Source: Agarophyton chilense (Eukaryota > Rhodophyta > Florideophyceae > Gracilariales > Gracilariaceae). From it: a stretch of 64,000 nt of DNA. The stretch is taken from assembly GCA_030374765.1 (NCBI GenBank), contig JARGXX010000079.1, positions 620,001 through 684,000 of the forward strand, in the 5' to 3' direction. Below are positions 1-11,742 of this stretch, piece after piece. The notes under the pieces are model-generated. The model had not been told where the DNA came from and did no database searches. It saw only the letters and a program-made list of their open reading frames with translations. A program made the translations under genes and the position numbers. How positions within the stretch are numbered: the stretch's first letter is position 1; every line of letters starts with the position of its first letter.

Positions 1-148
1 ACCAACAGCCGATAGAGTTTAACGTGAAAAGTTTAGCCACCCGTTTCCGTTGAAAGGTCATATAGCTCACCCCGCGAGAAAAGGAAATCAAGCATTTGTC
101 GAGAAGGACGAGCAACTCAGCGCAACCTTTCCCACCTCACACATCACG

Positions 149-570
149 ATGACGAACGCGCCCGAACATTTCGAATCATGGGTTCTACCCGAAGGTATCG
201 AGAAGTATGTTCAAGTGAAGAGCGTTCCAATCCAAAAAAAAGCCGTGCAAGTGCTAACTTTTGTTTCGTATTCGACAGAGTCACCTACACGGCAGACACC
301 AAAATCGAAAACTGCGGCGTGTTCCGACTTGAACGAGAAGACCACACACTTGCAAATCTGCTACGAATGCAATTAATACGAGATCCAGATGTAGTGTTCG
401 TTGGCTACAAACACCCCCATCCTATGGACCATCACATTGAGTTGAGGGTTCAGACGTCCAGCAGCACAAGGGCTGGGAAGTATTTGCCCCCTGAAGCGGT
501 TCGCGTGGCACTCATAGATCTATCATCAGAAGTCTCGCGTTTAACGGAGCTGGCAAAACGCAAGCGGTAG
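149..570 (+). CDS. RPB11: RNA polymerase II subunit RPB11 (two exons)
   Basis: Small subunit of RNA polymerase II that pairs with RPB3 in the enzyme's assembly platform; nuclear. The coding sequence is 149-204 joined to 279-570, giving 115 residues, close to the family's usual 115-120. Recognisable blocks are NAPEHFESW at the N-terminus, then DTKIENCGVFRLEREDHTLA, then DPDVVFVGYKHPHPMDH and the RVQT strand, all in the order of the RPB11/RpoL fold. The frame is open upstream to an ATG at 50, but I chose 149 because the human protein also begins M-x-APxxFES at this point. Splicing restores exact spacing with the human protein across the junction (GIEK then VTYTADTK). It lies upstream of a heme biosynthesis gene on the same strand. 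The identification is secure; the exact start is slightly less so. Confidence 0.93.
205..278 (+). other. 74-nt spliceosomal intron in RPB11
   Basis: The donor is GTATGT at 205-210, the acceptor is CAG ending at 278, and a yeast-like branch site (GCTAAC) lies at about 253-258. The intron interrupts a codon after its second base. Without removal the two exons are in different frames; with removal the protein aligns without gaps to RPB11. Confidence 0.85.
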
Positions 571-1213
571 ATAGACCTATGGTTGTTGTACCAGCGTGCA
601 CGCTACTTTCGGTGGAAAGAAGAGAGGAATTGAACTTCAGAAGAGTAATTGTAATGAGCAAGGGCTCTCATTAAGACTCAATCCACGGACCTGGGTACGG
701 TTTTGTCCGGCTTTGTTGGCGTTGACATTCTGCCGCTTTCGTTGGAGTTATCATCATGATGGTGACATAGGCCCGTCCCCGTCGGACATGAGAAGTACTT
801 CGCTCGTTCTCAACCCCTCCAAAATCAAGTGGAGACGTATTATCATTGTCGAGAGAGCTTCTCCACTCTAGTGTATGCGTTTTGGCCAAATCTGTGCCGA
901 TTTTGGAGTGATCAGTTAAGTTCATCGTTGGCCGTTTTCTAATACTGTAAAATCTGGGCCAACCGCAATCGCATCGCGTTCCACATTCGCATCTCAAATT
1001 GGATGAGATCAACGTTCTGCCAAGAAACGGGTGACATTGTAGTTTCACACATGCGGCGTGCGTACCTCGCACCTCGCCATCAACAACTCATCCGCGGGCC
1101 CCTCATACTTCGTCCCCTCCAAGCAAGTAGAAGCAATCGCTAACTTCCTCTCAACCCGGCGACAGAAGGTCTTCTAGCACCTTAATCAGCCTTCCTCGGA
1201 AGACCCTTGAACT
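571..1213. other. intergenic: RPB11 3' end and CPOX upstream region
   Basis: No coding feature recognised. Two overlapping ORFs on opposite strands have no family resemblance and look like chance reading frames. The region must hold the 3' end of RPB11 and the promoter of the next gene, but I see no convincing motif. Confidence 0.4.
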
Positions 1214-2356
1214 ATGTCTAATTCTGCCTTCGTCCCAATGTCGACAGCTTTGCTGTCGCCCTCGGCTTTCGAAGGGCAGATGTGTAAAAGGAGAGCCAAT
1301 GCTCTTTGCATTCGCAAACGTTTTCCGCCAATACTTGCACCTCGCTTGAGCATGTCTACTGGACCAATTTTTACTGATCATGTTCCCGTCGCTGAAAAGC
1401 CCGAGACACTTGTTCGTCCAGATGAAAGTTATGGTGACAAATCGATGAGAACGCGATTCGAAAAGATGATCAGGTCTGCTCAAGATGATATATGTGCACA
1501 AGTAGAAGCTTTGGATGGCAGCAAGTTCCAAGAAGATTCATGGGTTCGAGAAAATGGAGGCGGTGGCATCTCACGCGTCATGCAAAACGGAAACGTTTTT
1601 GAAAAGGCCGGTGTTAATGTATCTGTCGTATATGGCACGATGCCTCCTGAAGCTGTCGCTGCTGCCAGTGCGAGAGGAGTTACCCGGAATGTTGGATACG
1701 AGCCTGGTGAGCCAGTCCCATTCTTTGCTGCAGGGGTTTCATCTGTTATGCATCCATGGAACCCAATGGCCCCTACCATGCACTTCAATTATAGATACTT
1801 TGAAACAGATCGGGGACTGTGGTGGTTTGGCGGGGGCACAGATCTTACTCCGTCGTATGTTTTTGAGGAAGATGTCAAACATTTCCATTCCACATTGAAG
1901 GCCTGTTGTGACCGTCATGACAAGGAGTACTTCCCGAAGTTCAAGAAGTGGTGTGATGACTACTTTCTAATCAAACATCGAGGAGAAAGAAGAGGTCTCG
2001 GAGGTATTTTCTTTGACGATCTCAACGATAGAGATGCTAGTGAAATATTGAGATTTAGCGAGGATTGTGCTTCCAACGTTTGCAATGCATATTTACCAAT
2101 TGTTGAAATGCGGAAGGACTCCGAGTATACAGAGGAGCAAAAGAGATGGCAGCAACTGCGAAGAGCAAGATATGTGGAGTATAATCTGGTATATGATCGA
2201 GGCACAGTTTTCGGATTGAAGACTGGCGGCCGTATTGAGAGCATTCTTATGTCTCTTCCCCTGACGGCGAGATGGGAATACAACCATAGCCCAGAGCCAG
2301 GATCATGGGAAGCACAAAGTCTGGAGTTCATGAAGAATCCGAAGGATTGGGTATAG
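1214..2356 (+). CDS. HEMF/CPX1: oxygen-dependent coproporphyrinogen III oxidase, plastid-targeted
   Basis: Converts coproporphyrinogen III to protoporphyrinogen IX by two oxidative decarboxylations in heme and chlorophyll (here also bilin) synthesis. The protein has 380 residues. Residues 1 to about 75 are a basic, Ser-rich extension absent from bacterial HemF; it begins MSNSAFVP, and an early Phe is typical of red algal and glaucophyte transit peptides, so plastid import is inferred. Family motifs are GGGTDLTP at 206-213, [11 protein letters not shown] at 260-270, and the signature stretch [13 protein letters not shown] at 322-334 followed by [14 protein letters not shown] to 349. The C-terminal [11 protein letters not shown] is also typical. 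No intron or break is seen. It converges with the cyclotransferase gene on the other strand. Confidence 0.96.
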   Translation: MSNSAFVPMSTALLSPSAFEGQMCKRRANALCIRKRFPPILAPRLSMSTGPIFTDHVPVAEKPETLVRPDESYGDKSMRTRFEKMIRSAQDDICAQVEALDGSKFQEDSWVRENGGGGISRVMQNGNVFEKAGVNVSVVYGTMPPEAVAAASARGVTRNVGYEPGEPVPFFAAGVSSVMHPWNPMAPTMHFNYRYFETDRGLWWFGGGTDLTPSYVFEEDVKHFHSTLKACCDRHDKEYFPKFKKWCDDYFLIKHRGERRGLGGIFFDDLNDRDASEILRFSEDCASNVCNAYLPIVEMRKDSEYTEEQKRWQQLRRARYVEYNLVYDRGTVFGLKTGGRIESILMSLPLTARWEYNHSPEPGSWEAQSLEFMKNPKDWV

Positions 2357-2912
2357 CGATAGCAATTTATTTACAAATTAGCCGTAATACCAGTACGTCG
2401 TAACGAAAGTCATGTTGTTGGATTCATATTATTACCACTACACTCAAAAGAAAGTCGTATTGTTCGATTCGCGTGATTTCCGTCACTTCACACCCACTGC
2501 AGCGGAATGTTGTCTCCATATTAGATTTCCTCACAGAAGTACTTAGGAGCACATACATCGCTTGCAAGCACATGACTTGGTCCGTAGAGCCGAGGGTTTT
2601 CTGGTTTGTACGAAGTAGAAGCATTGTTCTTTCAGAGAATCGCAAATGTGGTAAAGTAAGAAGTTCGTACTTGCTCACTTTCGTGACTTGGGAAGCTCAG
2701 GAAGAACAAAATTCACGTCATTTCAGTAGACTTTTGTCAAGGTGGTTCCTTCTTCTGCCATAAGATGGCAAACAAGTGGGCGAGCTCGGTGCGTCGAGAG
2801 GGCTTACCTCGTTGACCATATGCTCTGAAAGCCTTTCAACACAGTCCATGACAGATGGTTGGGACGGAACCTCGCAAAGCATGAATTCGAGCAACATATC
2901 GATATGCCGACA
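2357..2912. other. intergenic between convergent genes
   Basis: This stretch lies between the 3' ends of the oxidase gene (+) and the cyclotransferase gene (-). Short ORFs here have no recognisable relatives. It presumably contains both polyadenylation regions. Confidence 0.4.
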
Positions 2913-4067
2913 TCACGCAATCACGTGCTTGTGTATGTGCTCTACTTGCTCCGGATTCAAAAAAAAAGCGTTGGTGACGTCCGAAATGTTTTCCGCAACG
3001 AAGTCACCACTGAGATCAATTGAAAAGAGTTTGGGCCAATACTTGCCTGTGACATAAACGGAGGACGATGCCTCGTCATAGGCAATGCCGTTGAGAACAT
3101 CAACAGTGTGGCCGTTGGGTATGGTGCTTTCCCGCAGAGTTCCCCTGAGATCAATCCAACTATTCACTTTGCCACTTTCCGGATCAATACGGACAATAAA
3201 ATCGGACATCCACACATTGGCCCATAATTCGTTTCCAACAACCTCCAACTCGTTGAGCAAGCCGACTTGCTTTGGCCCGTCGAACACAGTAAATTGACGT
3301 TTCAAGTTTAACGTGCTTCCTTCCAGATGAAAAACCTTTATGGATGATGTACCATCGCTCATAAATATTTTATTTCGATCTTCGGGAAGAGAAGCCAACC
3401 CCCAGGCGTCTCCTTCAAAAGAAAAGCCAAACAGACGATTGAACGAAACTCTATCATAAACATAGCCCTTGCCCACTTTCCACAGTGCTTGCATGAGCAA
3501 AGAACCGTCTTTTCCGACAACAGTCAAGCCCTCGCCGAAATCACTGGACTGCAATCGATGAAGATCGAGAAGCTTGCCTGTAGAGACATGTACTCTGCGG
3601 AGACTCGAAGCACCGTACAATCCAGTAGATTCATACATATTGTGTTCGAAAAACACCAACCCTTGTGTGAACGCATTGAGATCATGGTCGAATTCTTTGA
3701 CAACTTTTGCGCTGAAGACAGGTGCCATTTTTGTGTTTCCAGATTGGAAGAAGACAGTGTTCGAGAACCATGAGAATGCAGAAGGAGCACTGCGTCGAGC
3801 AGACGCTTTGAGTTTGCTCCAAACGCGCTTCGATTGCAAAACGTATGCGGTGGCGCAGAGTAAAGCAGAAATTCCGAAAAGCAGTATTGCAGTCTTGCTG
3901 CGCTGAATTGGAGATAACAGATAGCGTTGTCTGGCGGTGATTATGTTTCGGACGAAAAGCGGCTTCGCTTTAATATGCCTCCTCCTTTTCATAACTGCGG
4001 GGCGGTAGACTTGGGTTCGAGGGGATGGTGCGGAACAAAATCTAAGCGAGACATGAATGAACAGCAT
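2913..4067 (-). CDS. QCT: plant-type glutaminyl-peptide cyclotransferase
   Basis: Catalyses cyclisation of N-terminal glutamine to pyroglutamate on secretory proteins. The 384-residue protein has a basic N-terminal tail, one hydrophobic segment at about 58-77 (type II signal anchor), then the catalytic five-bladed propeller domain of the papaya-type family. Family blocks in order are FTQGL at 133, YESTGLYG at 145, FGEGLT at 177, NELE at 272 with ANVW at 283, RIDPESGKVNSWIDL at 293, VLNGIAYD at 324 and VTGKYWPKL at 339. The anchor suggests an ER or Golgi enzyme with a lumenal domain. Several in-frame Met codons precede the anchor (1, 26), so the true start is uncertain. No introns are seen. 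Confidence 0.92.
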   Translation of the reverse strand: MLFIHVSLRFCSAPSPRTQVYRPAVMKRRRHIKAKPLFVRNIITARQRYLLSPIQRSKTAILLFGISALLCATAYVLQSKRVWSKLKASARRSAPSAFSWFSNTVFFQSGNTKMAPVFSAKVVKEFDHDLNAFTQGLVFFEHNMYESTGLYGASSLRRVHVSTGKLLDLHRLQSSDFGEGLTVVGKDGSLLMQALWKVGKGYVYDRVSFNRLFGFSFEGDAWGLASLPEDRNKIFMSDGTSSIKVFHLEGSTLNLKRQFTVFDGPKQVGLLNELEVVGNELWANVWMSDFIVRIDPESGKVNSWIDLRGTLRESTIPNGHTVDVLNGIAYDEASSSVYVTGKYWPKLFSIDLSGDFVAENISDVTNAFFLNPEQVEHIHKHVIA

Positions 4068-4329
4068 GATACGTTGTACAACATTATGGAGAGTAGTAGA
4101 TGCTCCGAAGGCGGTGCAGTGTTTTGCGTGTCCGGACAGAAGAATGACGAGGACTGTACTGGTTTTCTTTTTTTTTTGCAGTTTATTTAAATGTTTACAC
4201 CAATTTACAGCATTTACATCGGGAAACCCATTTGCGCTTGGTGGAATAGAAGAAACGCATCGGATAAAGAATCGAAGGTAGGATTGCTACCAACGGCACC
4301 ATCGGTATTGTTAGACGCACACAGGCTGA

Positions 4330-4776
4330 CTACGCGCCCAAGGTGCCTTGAGCGTAGAACGCACCGAGCAGAGAGGCAGCAGCTGCAGTGTCATCCCAAA
4401 CAGCCCAAACAAAAATACATCCATTGGCGACAGGTACTTTGAACACCCACTTGGTATCGGCCATAAGCTCAGTCACGGCGGTCAGCTTTTCATCCTCTCG
4501 CTCCTCGTGATCATCGTCAACAGCAACAATTCGAAATGTGTACCGGGACGCGAGTATTTGACTGTGGTGGTCTGCAGCAGGAGCAGACTGCGCCGCGCGC
4601 AAATGAAGAACTTCGGGCCAGTCCGGCGTGGGCGCCTGTGAGGTGAAAATCGCCACCGCGCGCGTGTGGAAAGCAGCGCTGCTGCCGTGCACACGAAGAA
4701 ACCCGCGCCAGATGGGAGTATGCGGCTGCATGCCAGAAAGCGCGCGACTACGACGAGCATCAGCACCAAACACCAT
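4330..4776 (-). CDS. hypothetical protein, weak
   Basis: A 148-residue ORF that I do not recognise. Its C-terminal half is rich in acidic residues (VDDDHEEREDEK) followed by a hydrophobic, aromatic segment (GCIFVWAVWDD) and an Ala-rich end. It follows the cyclotransferase gene on the same strand about 260 bp upstream of its start. An overlapping ORF at 4482-4901 in another frame is about as long, so either could be chance. Local composition is GC-rich compared with the flanks. Whether it is expressed cannot be told from sequence. Confidence 0.25.
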   Translation of the reverse strand: MVFGADARRSRALSGMQPHTPIWRGFLRVHGSSAAFHTRAVAIFTSQAPTPDWPEVLHLRAAQSAPAADHHSQILASRYTFRIVAVDDDHEEREDEKLTAVTELMADTKWVFKVPVANGCIFVWAVWDDTAAAASLLGAFYAQGTLGA

Positions 4777-4901
4777 CGATATGTCGCGGGCGTCCCTCGA
4801 GCGCGTTGCGGAAGGGCATAGCGAACGCTCTTCACTTGCAGATGCTGTTCGCTCAACTCACGGCGCGACGCGCAATGTGCAGTCACGACATGCTGCCGCA
4901 C

Positions 4902-6945
4902 GTGCGCGCTGCAGCCTCACGTGTGCGCTGTGACTAGATAACGAACACAAAAACTCTCCTTTTTTTTATTGCCATCGTCGGAACCGCGCCCGCGCGTCAC
5001 GCCGTGCCCTTTCTCAGCTCTGGGGTACCGTACGAGCCGGAATAAGGACTGCATCTGCCGCACTGAACGATGCTTCGAAAGACCTTCAAACCAGCGCATA
5101 TCTTCACTTTGTTAAGTCTACGTCTTGTCGATAGTGAATCGCACCATTCCATTGACTTTTGACGATTGATTCAGTCAATTGAAAGAGAACTAACAAAAAT
5201 CGTTTCTAATTACAGTGACACACTCGTATTCTCCCCTTTTTCGCTCAACTGGGGAAAACCCGAGCGACTTCTCCCTCGATTTTGTTGTTTTGTGTTTGTG
5301 ACGGACACATTTGAGCCCTCGCCACTTTTTTCATCCCTTGAGCTCTATCTAATCTCTCCCTCACACCCAGGCCATCACCCCTACATGAGTTACTGTCACA
5401 CGGCATCGAACACACTTGCCGTGATGAAAACATAACATATTTCATCGTTTGTCTGTAAGCGTGAGAAACGTTTCGAGAGAGGTAGTACAATTTGTAGTCG
5501 GAAACAACACATCAGGTAAACATTAGTACTTGAAAACTTATCGTGTATCATATTCACTCATTTATGGGGAGTGTGCCAGCCCATTACAGTAGACCACCGG
5601 CCCGTCCTCGTGGCTGTATCCCCCCATTCCTACATAATGCAACCAAGTCCGCCGCGCGCAGCCGAATGCAATGAATTCGTCGTATGAAACTGTAATGTTT
5701 GTCACGCGCAGAATCTATTCAGCATTCGCGTCTTGCCGCCAGCTGCAGCAATTCATGTCACAACCATGAAAAAAGTCCATGCATCCTTTCCTGGCTGCAT
5801 CAAAGCAGCGTACTGCTCACGTCTGCCTCATAAGCAATATAATTTCCAGGTAAATCACCAGGCAAATCACTCTCACCTAACTTGAACCAACGCCGAGCGT
5901 CTTTCCCCTTCGTCTCCAGCACGTTTTTGGCGAACCAACACACCCATCTTCCCGATGGTCGACAATTCGTTCCGTTTTTGTCACAGATACCGCTACGTGT
6001 CCAGTATCTACTTGTTGTTGTATCACCCGCACCAGATGGCACAACTTCACATAGCAGCTTCGGAACAGAGATACTTCCAACCCCATATTGTGCCGCCAAC
6101 AGTGAGAAAACTTATTTCCAACATCATACTTTGTTCTCGTAGTGTTCCACTTCGGCTGCACTTCTACATGTTCAAATACAAAAAAAAACCATGACCGCTC
6201 CTGATAGTCATCATATTTCTCTTCCGTACCATCGCATTCTATTTTTGCTGCACCTATATTTTCTTGACCCATCATTATTCATCAGCGCCGCGCGCTGCAC
6301 TACCTGGACATGAATACAGTACCACCTCACGATTCATCAGTGTATGACTCCGTTCTGCATTCTATCCACCGAAGTCCCACAAAAACCGTTTCTGTGCGAC
6401 CTCTTTTCTCTGGTACCCTTTCTTGCCAATGGCTATTCTGCATAATCTCGTGAGTACCTTGAGAAAATGTCCACCTGTGCTCGGAAGGCTTTCTACGGCC
6501 ACAGCAAATGAATGACTTCAGTATAGCACAAAACCCATCATTCGGAGCATGACACATGGCCATTTTGTGGAAGCAACATTTTAGCTGAATCCGAATCATT
6601 CTACTTTTCTGATGGCTCCACTATGGAATACCGGAATTGATTCATGTAATTCGTTCACTCTGTCCTCCATCACATATGTTTACTGATTTGTTAGAGGAAA
6701 TGAATTCATTTCCACTTGTGTTGAGTCACTATAACAACCGCCGAGAGCTTTCGGTGTTGTTTATGAAAAGATTAAGTCCGATACCCGCTTTACTCGGCGC
6801 TCTGCGCCGTCGCTCAAGTCTAAATACTACAACCGCTTACGGGCGCTGTAAATTGAACTACATTAAAATAAACCGAGTGAATGGGAATGCATATGCCTCC
6901 CAGCAGGAGGAGCAAGAATACCGAGAATCGGATTCATTCCCCTCT
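4902..6945. other. about 2 kb with no recognised gene
   Basis: No ORF here resembles a known family. It may contain the 3' LTR of the Gyp-1 relic, whose coding end lies just to the right, but I found no matching repeat elsewhere in the window to prove that. Confidence 0.35.
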
Positions 6946-9000
6946 TAAAGAGCAAGAATGCTTTGAGCTTTCTCGGCAAGATCAGTTGGAATATTCTTGC
7001 GGGAAAGTAGACGCTGCAGCATTTTGAGAACGTCCTCATAGACCTTGGCAATAGGGTCGAGAGAATCTTCCCAGTTTTGTAGGCCCTACCGCCGGACAAC
7101 AACATAAAGACCATCTTCATGCTTCTTCAACCTCATAAATCGGCTAACGATCATACCGGTTTTGAAAAAAAGGACGTGAAATAATACTGTTTCCGTATCT
7201 AACAACGGATCGTGATAACCCTTCAGCATACAAGCATGACCATCTTCCGATAATCTGGTTCTTAAATCCTCGACCGCAAAGACAAAGTCGTTGATCGCCT
7301 TGGTAATTGTCCTTGGACAGTGCCATCAGAGAGCTAGTTTTTCACCTGCAAATAACTCATCACGTGCTACGAGAACGAACTCGCCTCCTCCGAAATTCGG
7401 CAGTTTCCCTTTCTGGGCTTGAATGGGGAACCGCGCACTGCTTGCATTAACTGTATCCCGAACAGTCGGTTGTGGTTCAGCCAAGTAGCTCTTGAGCGAT
7501 GCAACGTTTAAATTTGATCCATTCTAGCCTCATTCACCAAAATCAGTTCCATGACCAAAGATCAAAAGAAAGTTGAGATTTGTTAAGCAGGTTCTCGACG
7601 TAGAAATGCCTTGATCGGAGAAATGTTGCCTTTTGTGGTGATAGTGCGTTGTTCAGCGCGCTCTGAACTAATGGAAACAAATCTGGCCACTCGTTAAATG
7701 ACCTTTGAAACTCCGATACGACGGCACGAAAAACTCCAAGGAGTTCTCTCCAGAGTCGCTTTACTGCCCCATTTTTCGAGCGGCAGTATAGTACCCTGAA
7801 ATGATGCGGTACTTTTAGAAATTTATCTTTCAACCTAAGTGTCTCATTTCGGAAATGCGTTGGTCCATCCGATATTAGGCAAAGTGTGACAACAAGTACG
7901 ACACATCAGTCTATCATCACCACCGCTACGTTCTGAACCGAAGTATCGGAAAATGGAAAGAAACAATGATATTCAGAATGGTCGTCCCTCAACATGAGCA
8001 CATACTTGACATCATCCACACTCGGTCCCACCTCAATATAATCAGAATGAAGAAGATCAATTGGTTCAGTACCGGGAACGAAAGGACCGAACGGACAGGG
8101 AACTTTCCTTCCTTCAATTGTGGATAGATAATGAAGTCAAGCTTGGCAGAAGGTCCGAACGTCTGTTTTCAAGGTAGTCCAGAAAAAAACCTTAAGCAGT
8201 AAGCACTTTGTAGAATCGATAGCAAGATGTCTGGAGGGACCGGTATGGGCGACGACGCATAACCAAAGCTGCAAATCAAAAGCACCATCCGGAATCCAAA
8301 CAACGCCATCTACATTAAACCACAAACCTTTGATGTAAACAACTTTGGGTGGATGATCCCACTAAGCGGTTTTTTGTGCACCAGCGATGCCAGCTGCAGA
8401 AGGCCACTCAAATTCATCCGCGGAAAAAGAAAGCAGCACTCGTACTCGGACAAGACGACGAATGGTCGGAGGGTCGAACTAATGCCCGAGAAGGACGGCC
8501 CGAACATTATCTTGTCCGTTGATATGGCAACAAATATAATTGTTAATACCAAAACGTACTCAATATCGCATAATATTACGTAGAGTAGTCTGAGAGAGAT
8601 CAGAAACTACCTAGTTCAGATCAAACACAAAGATAAGGTTCTTTTATCTGTGTAGAGATCAAAACCATTCCATGTAGCGGCACTCACATCGGTGTCTTCT
8701 AGCCTAGCAAAGGTAGCATACGCTTCTTTTTCAAGGATAGACCAGCCAAAATGGTCGGAGGTGAAAATAACAGAATTCAATTTCTTTACTTCACGACGCT
8801 GTTCCGATTGCGGTACTGGGAGGTCCATACAGAAAACCTGTGCGGTACTAACAGACCAGACGTCATATGCAGCATAAATGTAGTAGATCAGACGCTTCTT
8901 TGCATGTAAATGCAATAAGGTGACATGATTGGCGATTGCTAGCTTACAATAGTCGAAATCCAGAAGTTTGGTATCTCTCCATCTAAACATGGACAATTTG
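6946..9000 (-). mobile_element. Gyp-1: old Ty3/gypsy chromovirus relic
   Basis: Fossil on the minus strand with many breaks. Parts in order of its own reading: an RNase H region at 8616-8996 (GWSILEKEAYA and FDLYTDKRTLS blocks), an integrase zinc region at 8137-8325 (GPSRHLAIDSTK), an integrase core end at 7543-7833 (SKNGAVKRLWRELLGVFRAV, ALNNALSPQ) and a chromodomain-like tail ending near 6946. No gag, protease or RT is seen, and no LTR pair can be assigned. The right edge near 9000 coincides with the start of Cop-1 material, so Cop-1 probably inserted into it. The extent of decay makes it the oldest element in the window. Confidence 0.7.
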
Positions 9001-9009
9001 TAGCGTGAA

Positions 9010-9861
9010 ACAGGTAGTGATGTCCTTTTTCCGGTTATTGATAAACCTTTTCCGTAAGGTCATGTATCGGCATGATGAGGTCCCCATCATTCGATATACC
9101 GTTTTTAAGTATGGTATTTTACTAAAGACTTTGACGCACTCCATATAAGTAGGTATCAGTATTCGGGTACTAGGAGTGATCTGAGGCGGCTAAGGGATGC
9201 GATCAGCTGCGATCTGTAGTCAGATGACTACCATTACCAGCAGGTGGTGTTTATATACTGTATATGTCAACTGCATTGTAATACAACCATTACAACTGCC
9301 ATCTGAACGGATGCAATGTAGTATCTATTCTCGCGTGCATACTCGCGTGCACATTACAAGTGCTATCGACATTCATATTCATTCTTTTTTCTGCTAACCA
9401 AAGTGCTTCTCAGAACTCTTGGTTTCCGAGACTTCATCAAAGTCTATGTGGAGCCTGTCTGTGTACAGGGATAACTGCAATGCTTCAGTCAGACAGCTAT
9501 CCCTCTTTGTCAATGGGTCGGCCAAGTTAACAGAGCCGGGTATCCAGGAGAATGATTCGACACAGACTGTTTCGAACTTAAATCTGATGCTGCTGATGTC
9601 TTCTCTGGTCGATTTGTCGATTGAATTCTTCTGCGTAGAAATCGAAGTAAACAAATCTTTAGAATCTACCAGTATTCGTAGCTTGATTTCCATATTGAAC
9701 AGCTCCTTGTAGGCATTTCTGATAGTTTTCTCTTCATTTATACGTTCTCTAGCAGCAAATATTTCTGCCGCCGGAACGGTTTTAACTGGACGTTTAGCTT
9801 TATACAATATCCATGAGATGACATGATAGAGTGCACCTTTCGCCATTTGGCCAACCAAAAG
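9010..9861 (-). mobile_element. Cop-1 (Ty1/copia), 3' portion: RNase H and putative 3' LTR
   Basis: 9394-9858 encodes the copia-type RNase H C-terminus, with KRPVKTVPAAEIFAA, LRILVDSKDL and SWIPGSVNLADPLTKRDS. After its end a purine-rich stretch leads to TGTCGATAGC, a plausible LTR start, and the probable LTR runs to about 9010. The matching upstream part (integrase and RT) is at 46169-48117. The two are separated by the whole Gyp-2/Gyp-3/TIR-11k nest. Broken and split. Confidence 0.7.
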
Positions 9862-10492
9862 TGTCGTATAGTGGAAAAAGGTTTGACCTTTGAGGTTGTC
9901 AATATACTACACTGAACCTGTAGGTGATGGATGCGAGGAATCATCTCCCATGCAGCTCCGGGCGAGCTACCATCTAGGTGTTGTCATCCACGTGTAGTGT
10001 TGACGTGTACCTTCTGGTTGAGTAATTGTTAGTACTTGTAATTGTAATTATATTTATTTTAGTACAGTAGTGGAGTGGCCACCTGGCACTGTAGCCAGTG
10101 CTGGCCAGGTCTCTGACACTAGGTCAGAGACCGTGCCTTGCTGGCACCTCCCGGATGATCTGGAGAGTGCAGTCCACTGCATATAGGTAACTGCACCTCC
10201 CCCATCCTAACCTGATAAAAACAGGCATCACTTGGGTCACGACTGTACCTTTTGGTTCATCGTTTCTCAACTACCACACAGGCTTTCCCGCGCGTCGACG
10301 CCTACCATCGTTCACCTACAAGTTATAGGCTAGTCGCCCCGCCGTTTGCCCCTGCGGGTTTTCAAGGTGCCCTGTTACCATCGAGGTTTATTACGTCTAC
10401 CTTCTAAGGTTGAGCGTCAACACGCTCCCTACGGTTGAGCGTCACCACGCTCCCGAGACAAGACAGTAGCATACCCCAGAGGTGATTGTACG
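9862..10492 (+). repeat. Gyp-2-family LTR, inverted copy
   Basis: Begins TGTCGTATAGTGG and runs to GATTGTACG. It is the reverse complement of the Gyp-2 3' LTR at 10608-11214, apart from a 25-bp tandem unit (10408-10432 and 10433-10457 here) that occurs twice in this copy and in the 5' LTR but once in the 3' LTR. The 115-bp spacer between the inverted LTRs (10493-10607) is unrecognised. Confidence 0.8.
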
Positions 10493-10607
10493 CCAAAAAG
10501 TCCCGTAACTACTCCGAGCTGGCCAACATCGTCAGTTCTGGATGCATCAGAGAACACTAATATGCTCAGTTCGTAGTCTTGCCTGTTAACGGGGCGTGGG
10601 TAAGCAG

Positions 10608-11214
10608 TCGTACAATCACCTCTGGGTTATGCTACTGTCTTGTCTCGGGAGCGTGGTGACGCTCAACCTTAGAAGGTAGACGTAGTAGACCTCGATGGTA
10701 ACAGGGCACCTTGAAAAGCCGCAGGGGCAAACGGCGGGGCGACTAGCCTATACCTTGTAGGTGAACGATGGTAGGCGTCGACGCGCGGGAAAGCCTGTGT
10801 GGTAGTTGAGAAACGATGAACCAAAAGGTACAGTCGTGACCCAAGTGATGGCTGTCTTTATCAGGTTAGGATGGGGGAGGTGCAGTTACCTATATGCAGT
10901 GGACTGCACTCTCCAGATCATCCGGGAGGTGCCAGCAAGGCACGGTCTCTGACCTAGTGTCAGAGACCTGGCCAGCACTGGCTACAGTGCCAGGTGGCCA
11001 CTCCACTACTGTACTAAAATAAATATAATTACAATTACAAGTACTAACAATTACTCAACCAGAAGGTACACGTCAACACTACACGTGGATGACAACACCT
11101 AGATGGTAGCTCGCCCGGAGCTGCATGGGCGATGATCCCTCGCATCCATCACCTACAGGTTCAGTGTAGTATATTGACAACCTCAAAGGTTAGACGTTCT
11201 GCCACTATACGACA
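10608..11214 (-). repeat. Gyp-2 3' LTR
   Basis: Direct repeat of 23642-24143 plus 46032-46168. The inner edge at 11214 abuts the purine-rich tract GGGTAGGAAGGGGCTC (minus strand), as expected of a polypurine tract. Confidence 0.85.
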
Positions 11215-11742
11215 GAGCCCCTTCCTACCCGTGAGGCACGCCCTGTGTCTCCTTCCATCAGTCCATAGAGGTGTAGCGAGCGACATCGGCGCGGGCATCG
11301 GAGTGGTGTCTGCGTACGGCGCGCGATCCCTTGAGGTTCAGAACTCGGCGCCAGAATCGGTTGGGGAGGGCGCGCGGCGACGTCGGCGCACGAATTGAGC
11401 GACAACCATTCAGTTAGGGACTGTCATGACGGCGATGCAGTGTAACTAGCGCGCTCGCGGACACCGTTTCGGTAGTGGCCCTGCTTGCTTGCGATTCTGC
11501 TTCCTCATAGCCCCCCTGTCTAACCAAGTTGGTGTCTCACCTTTTCCCGGTTACTCAAACTTCAGTTCTCCTAGGTCCCTGCGCAGCGCCGTCCAGCCTG
11601 GTCGTTCCCACTCGACAACCTTTCAGGTAGTGCTGCCCTTAATTGGCGGCGTCGCGACCGTAACTGTGCTGTCCGGCTTTTCCCTGAAGGTTTCCTGGCT
11701 TGTCGACCTTTCAGATTTCGTCTACCTTGTAAGGATTGACTC

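Noticed and set aside
671-1072. Minus-strand 133-codon ORF upstream of the CPOX gene
   Set aside because: No recognisable domain, overlaps another ORF, and sits where promoter and 3' UTR are expected.
5166-6599. Several 80-130 codon ORFs on both strands
   Set aside because: None resembles a known family and lengths fit chance frames in this composition.
11088-11214. A separate short repeat shared by 9862, 11214 and 46168
   Set aside because: First read as copia sequence, but it is simply the outer 130 bp of the Gyp-2 LTR, split by the Gyp-3 insertion.
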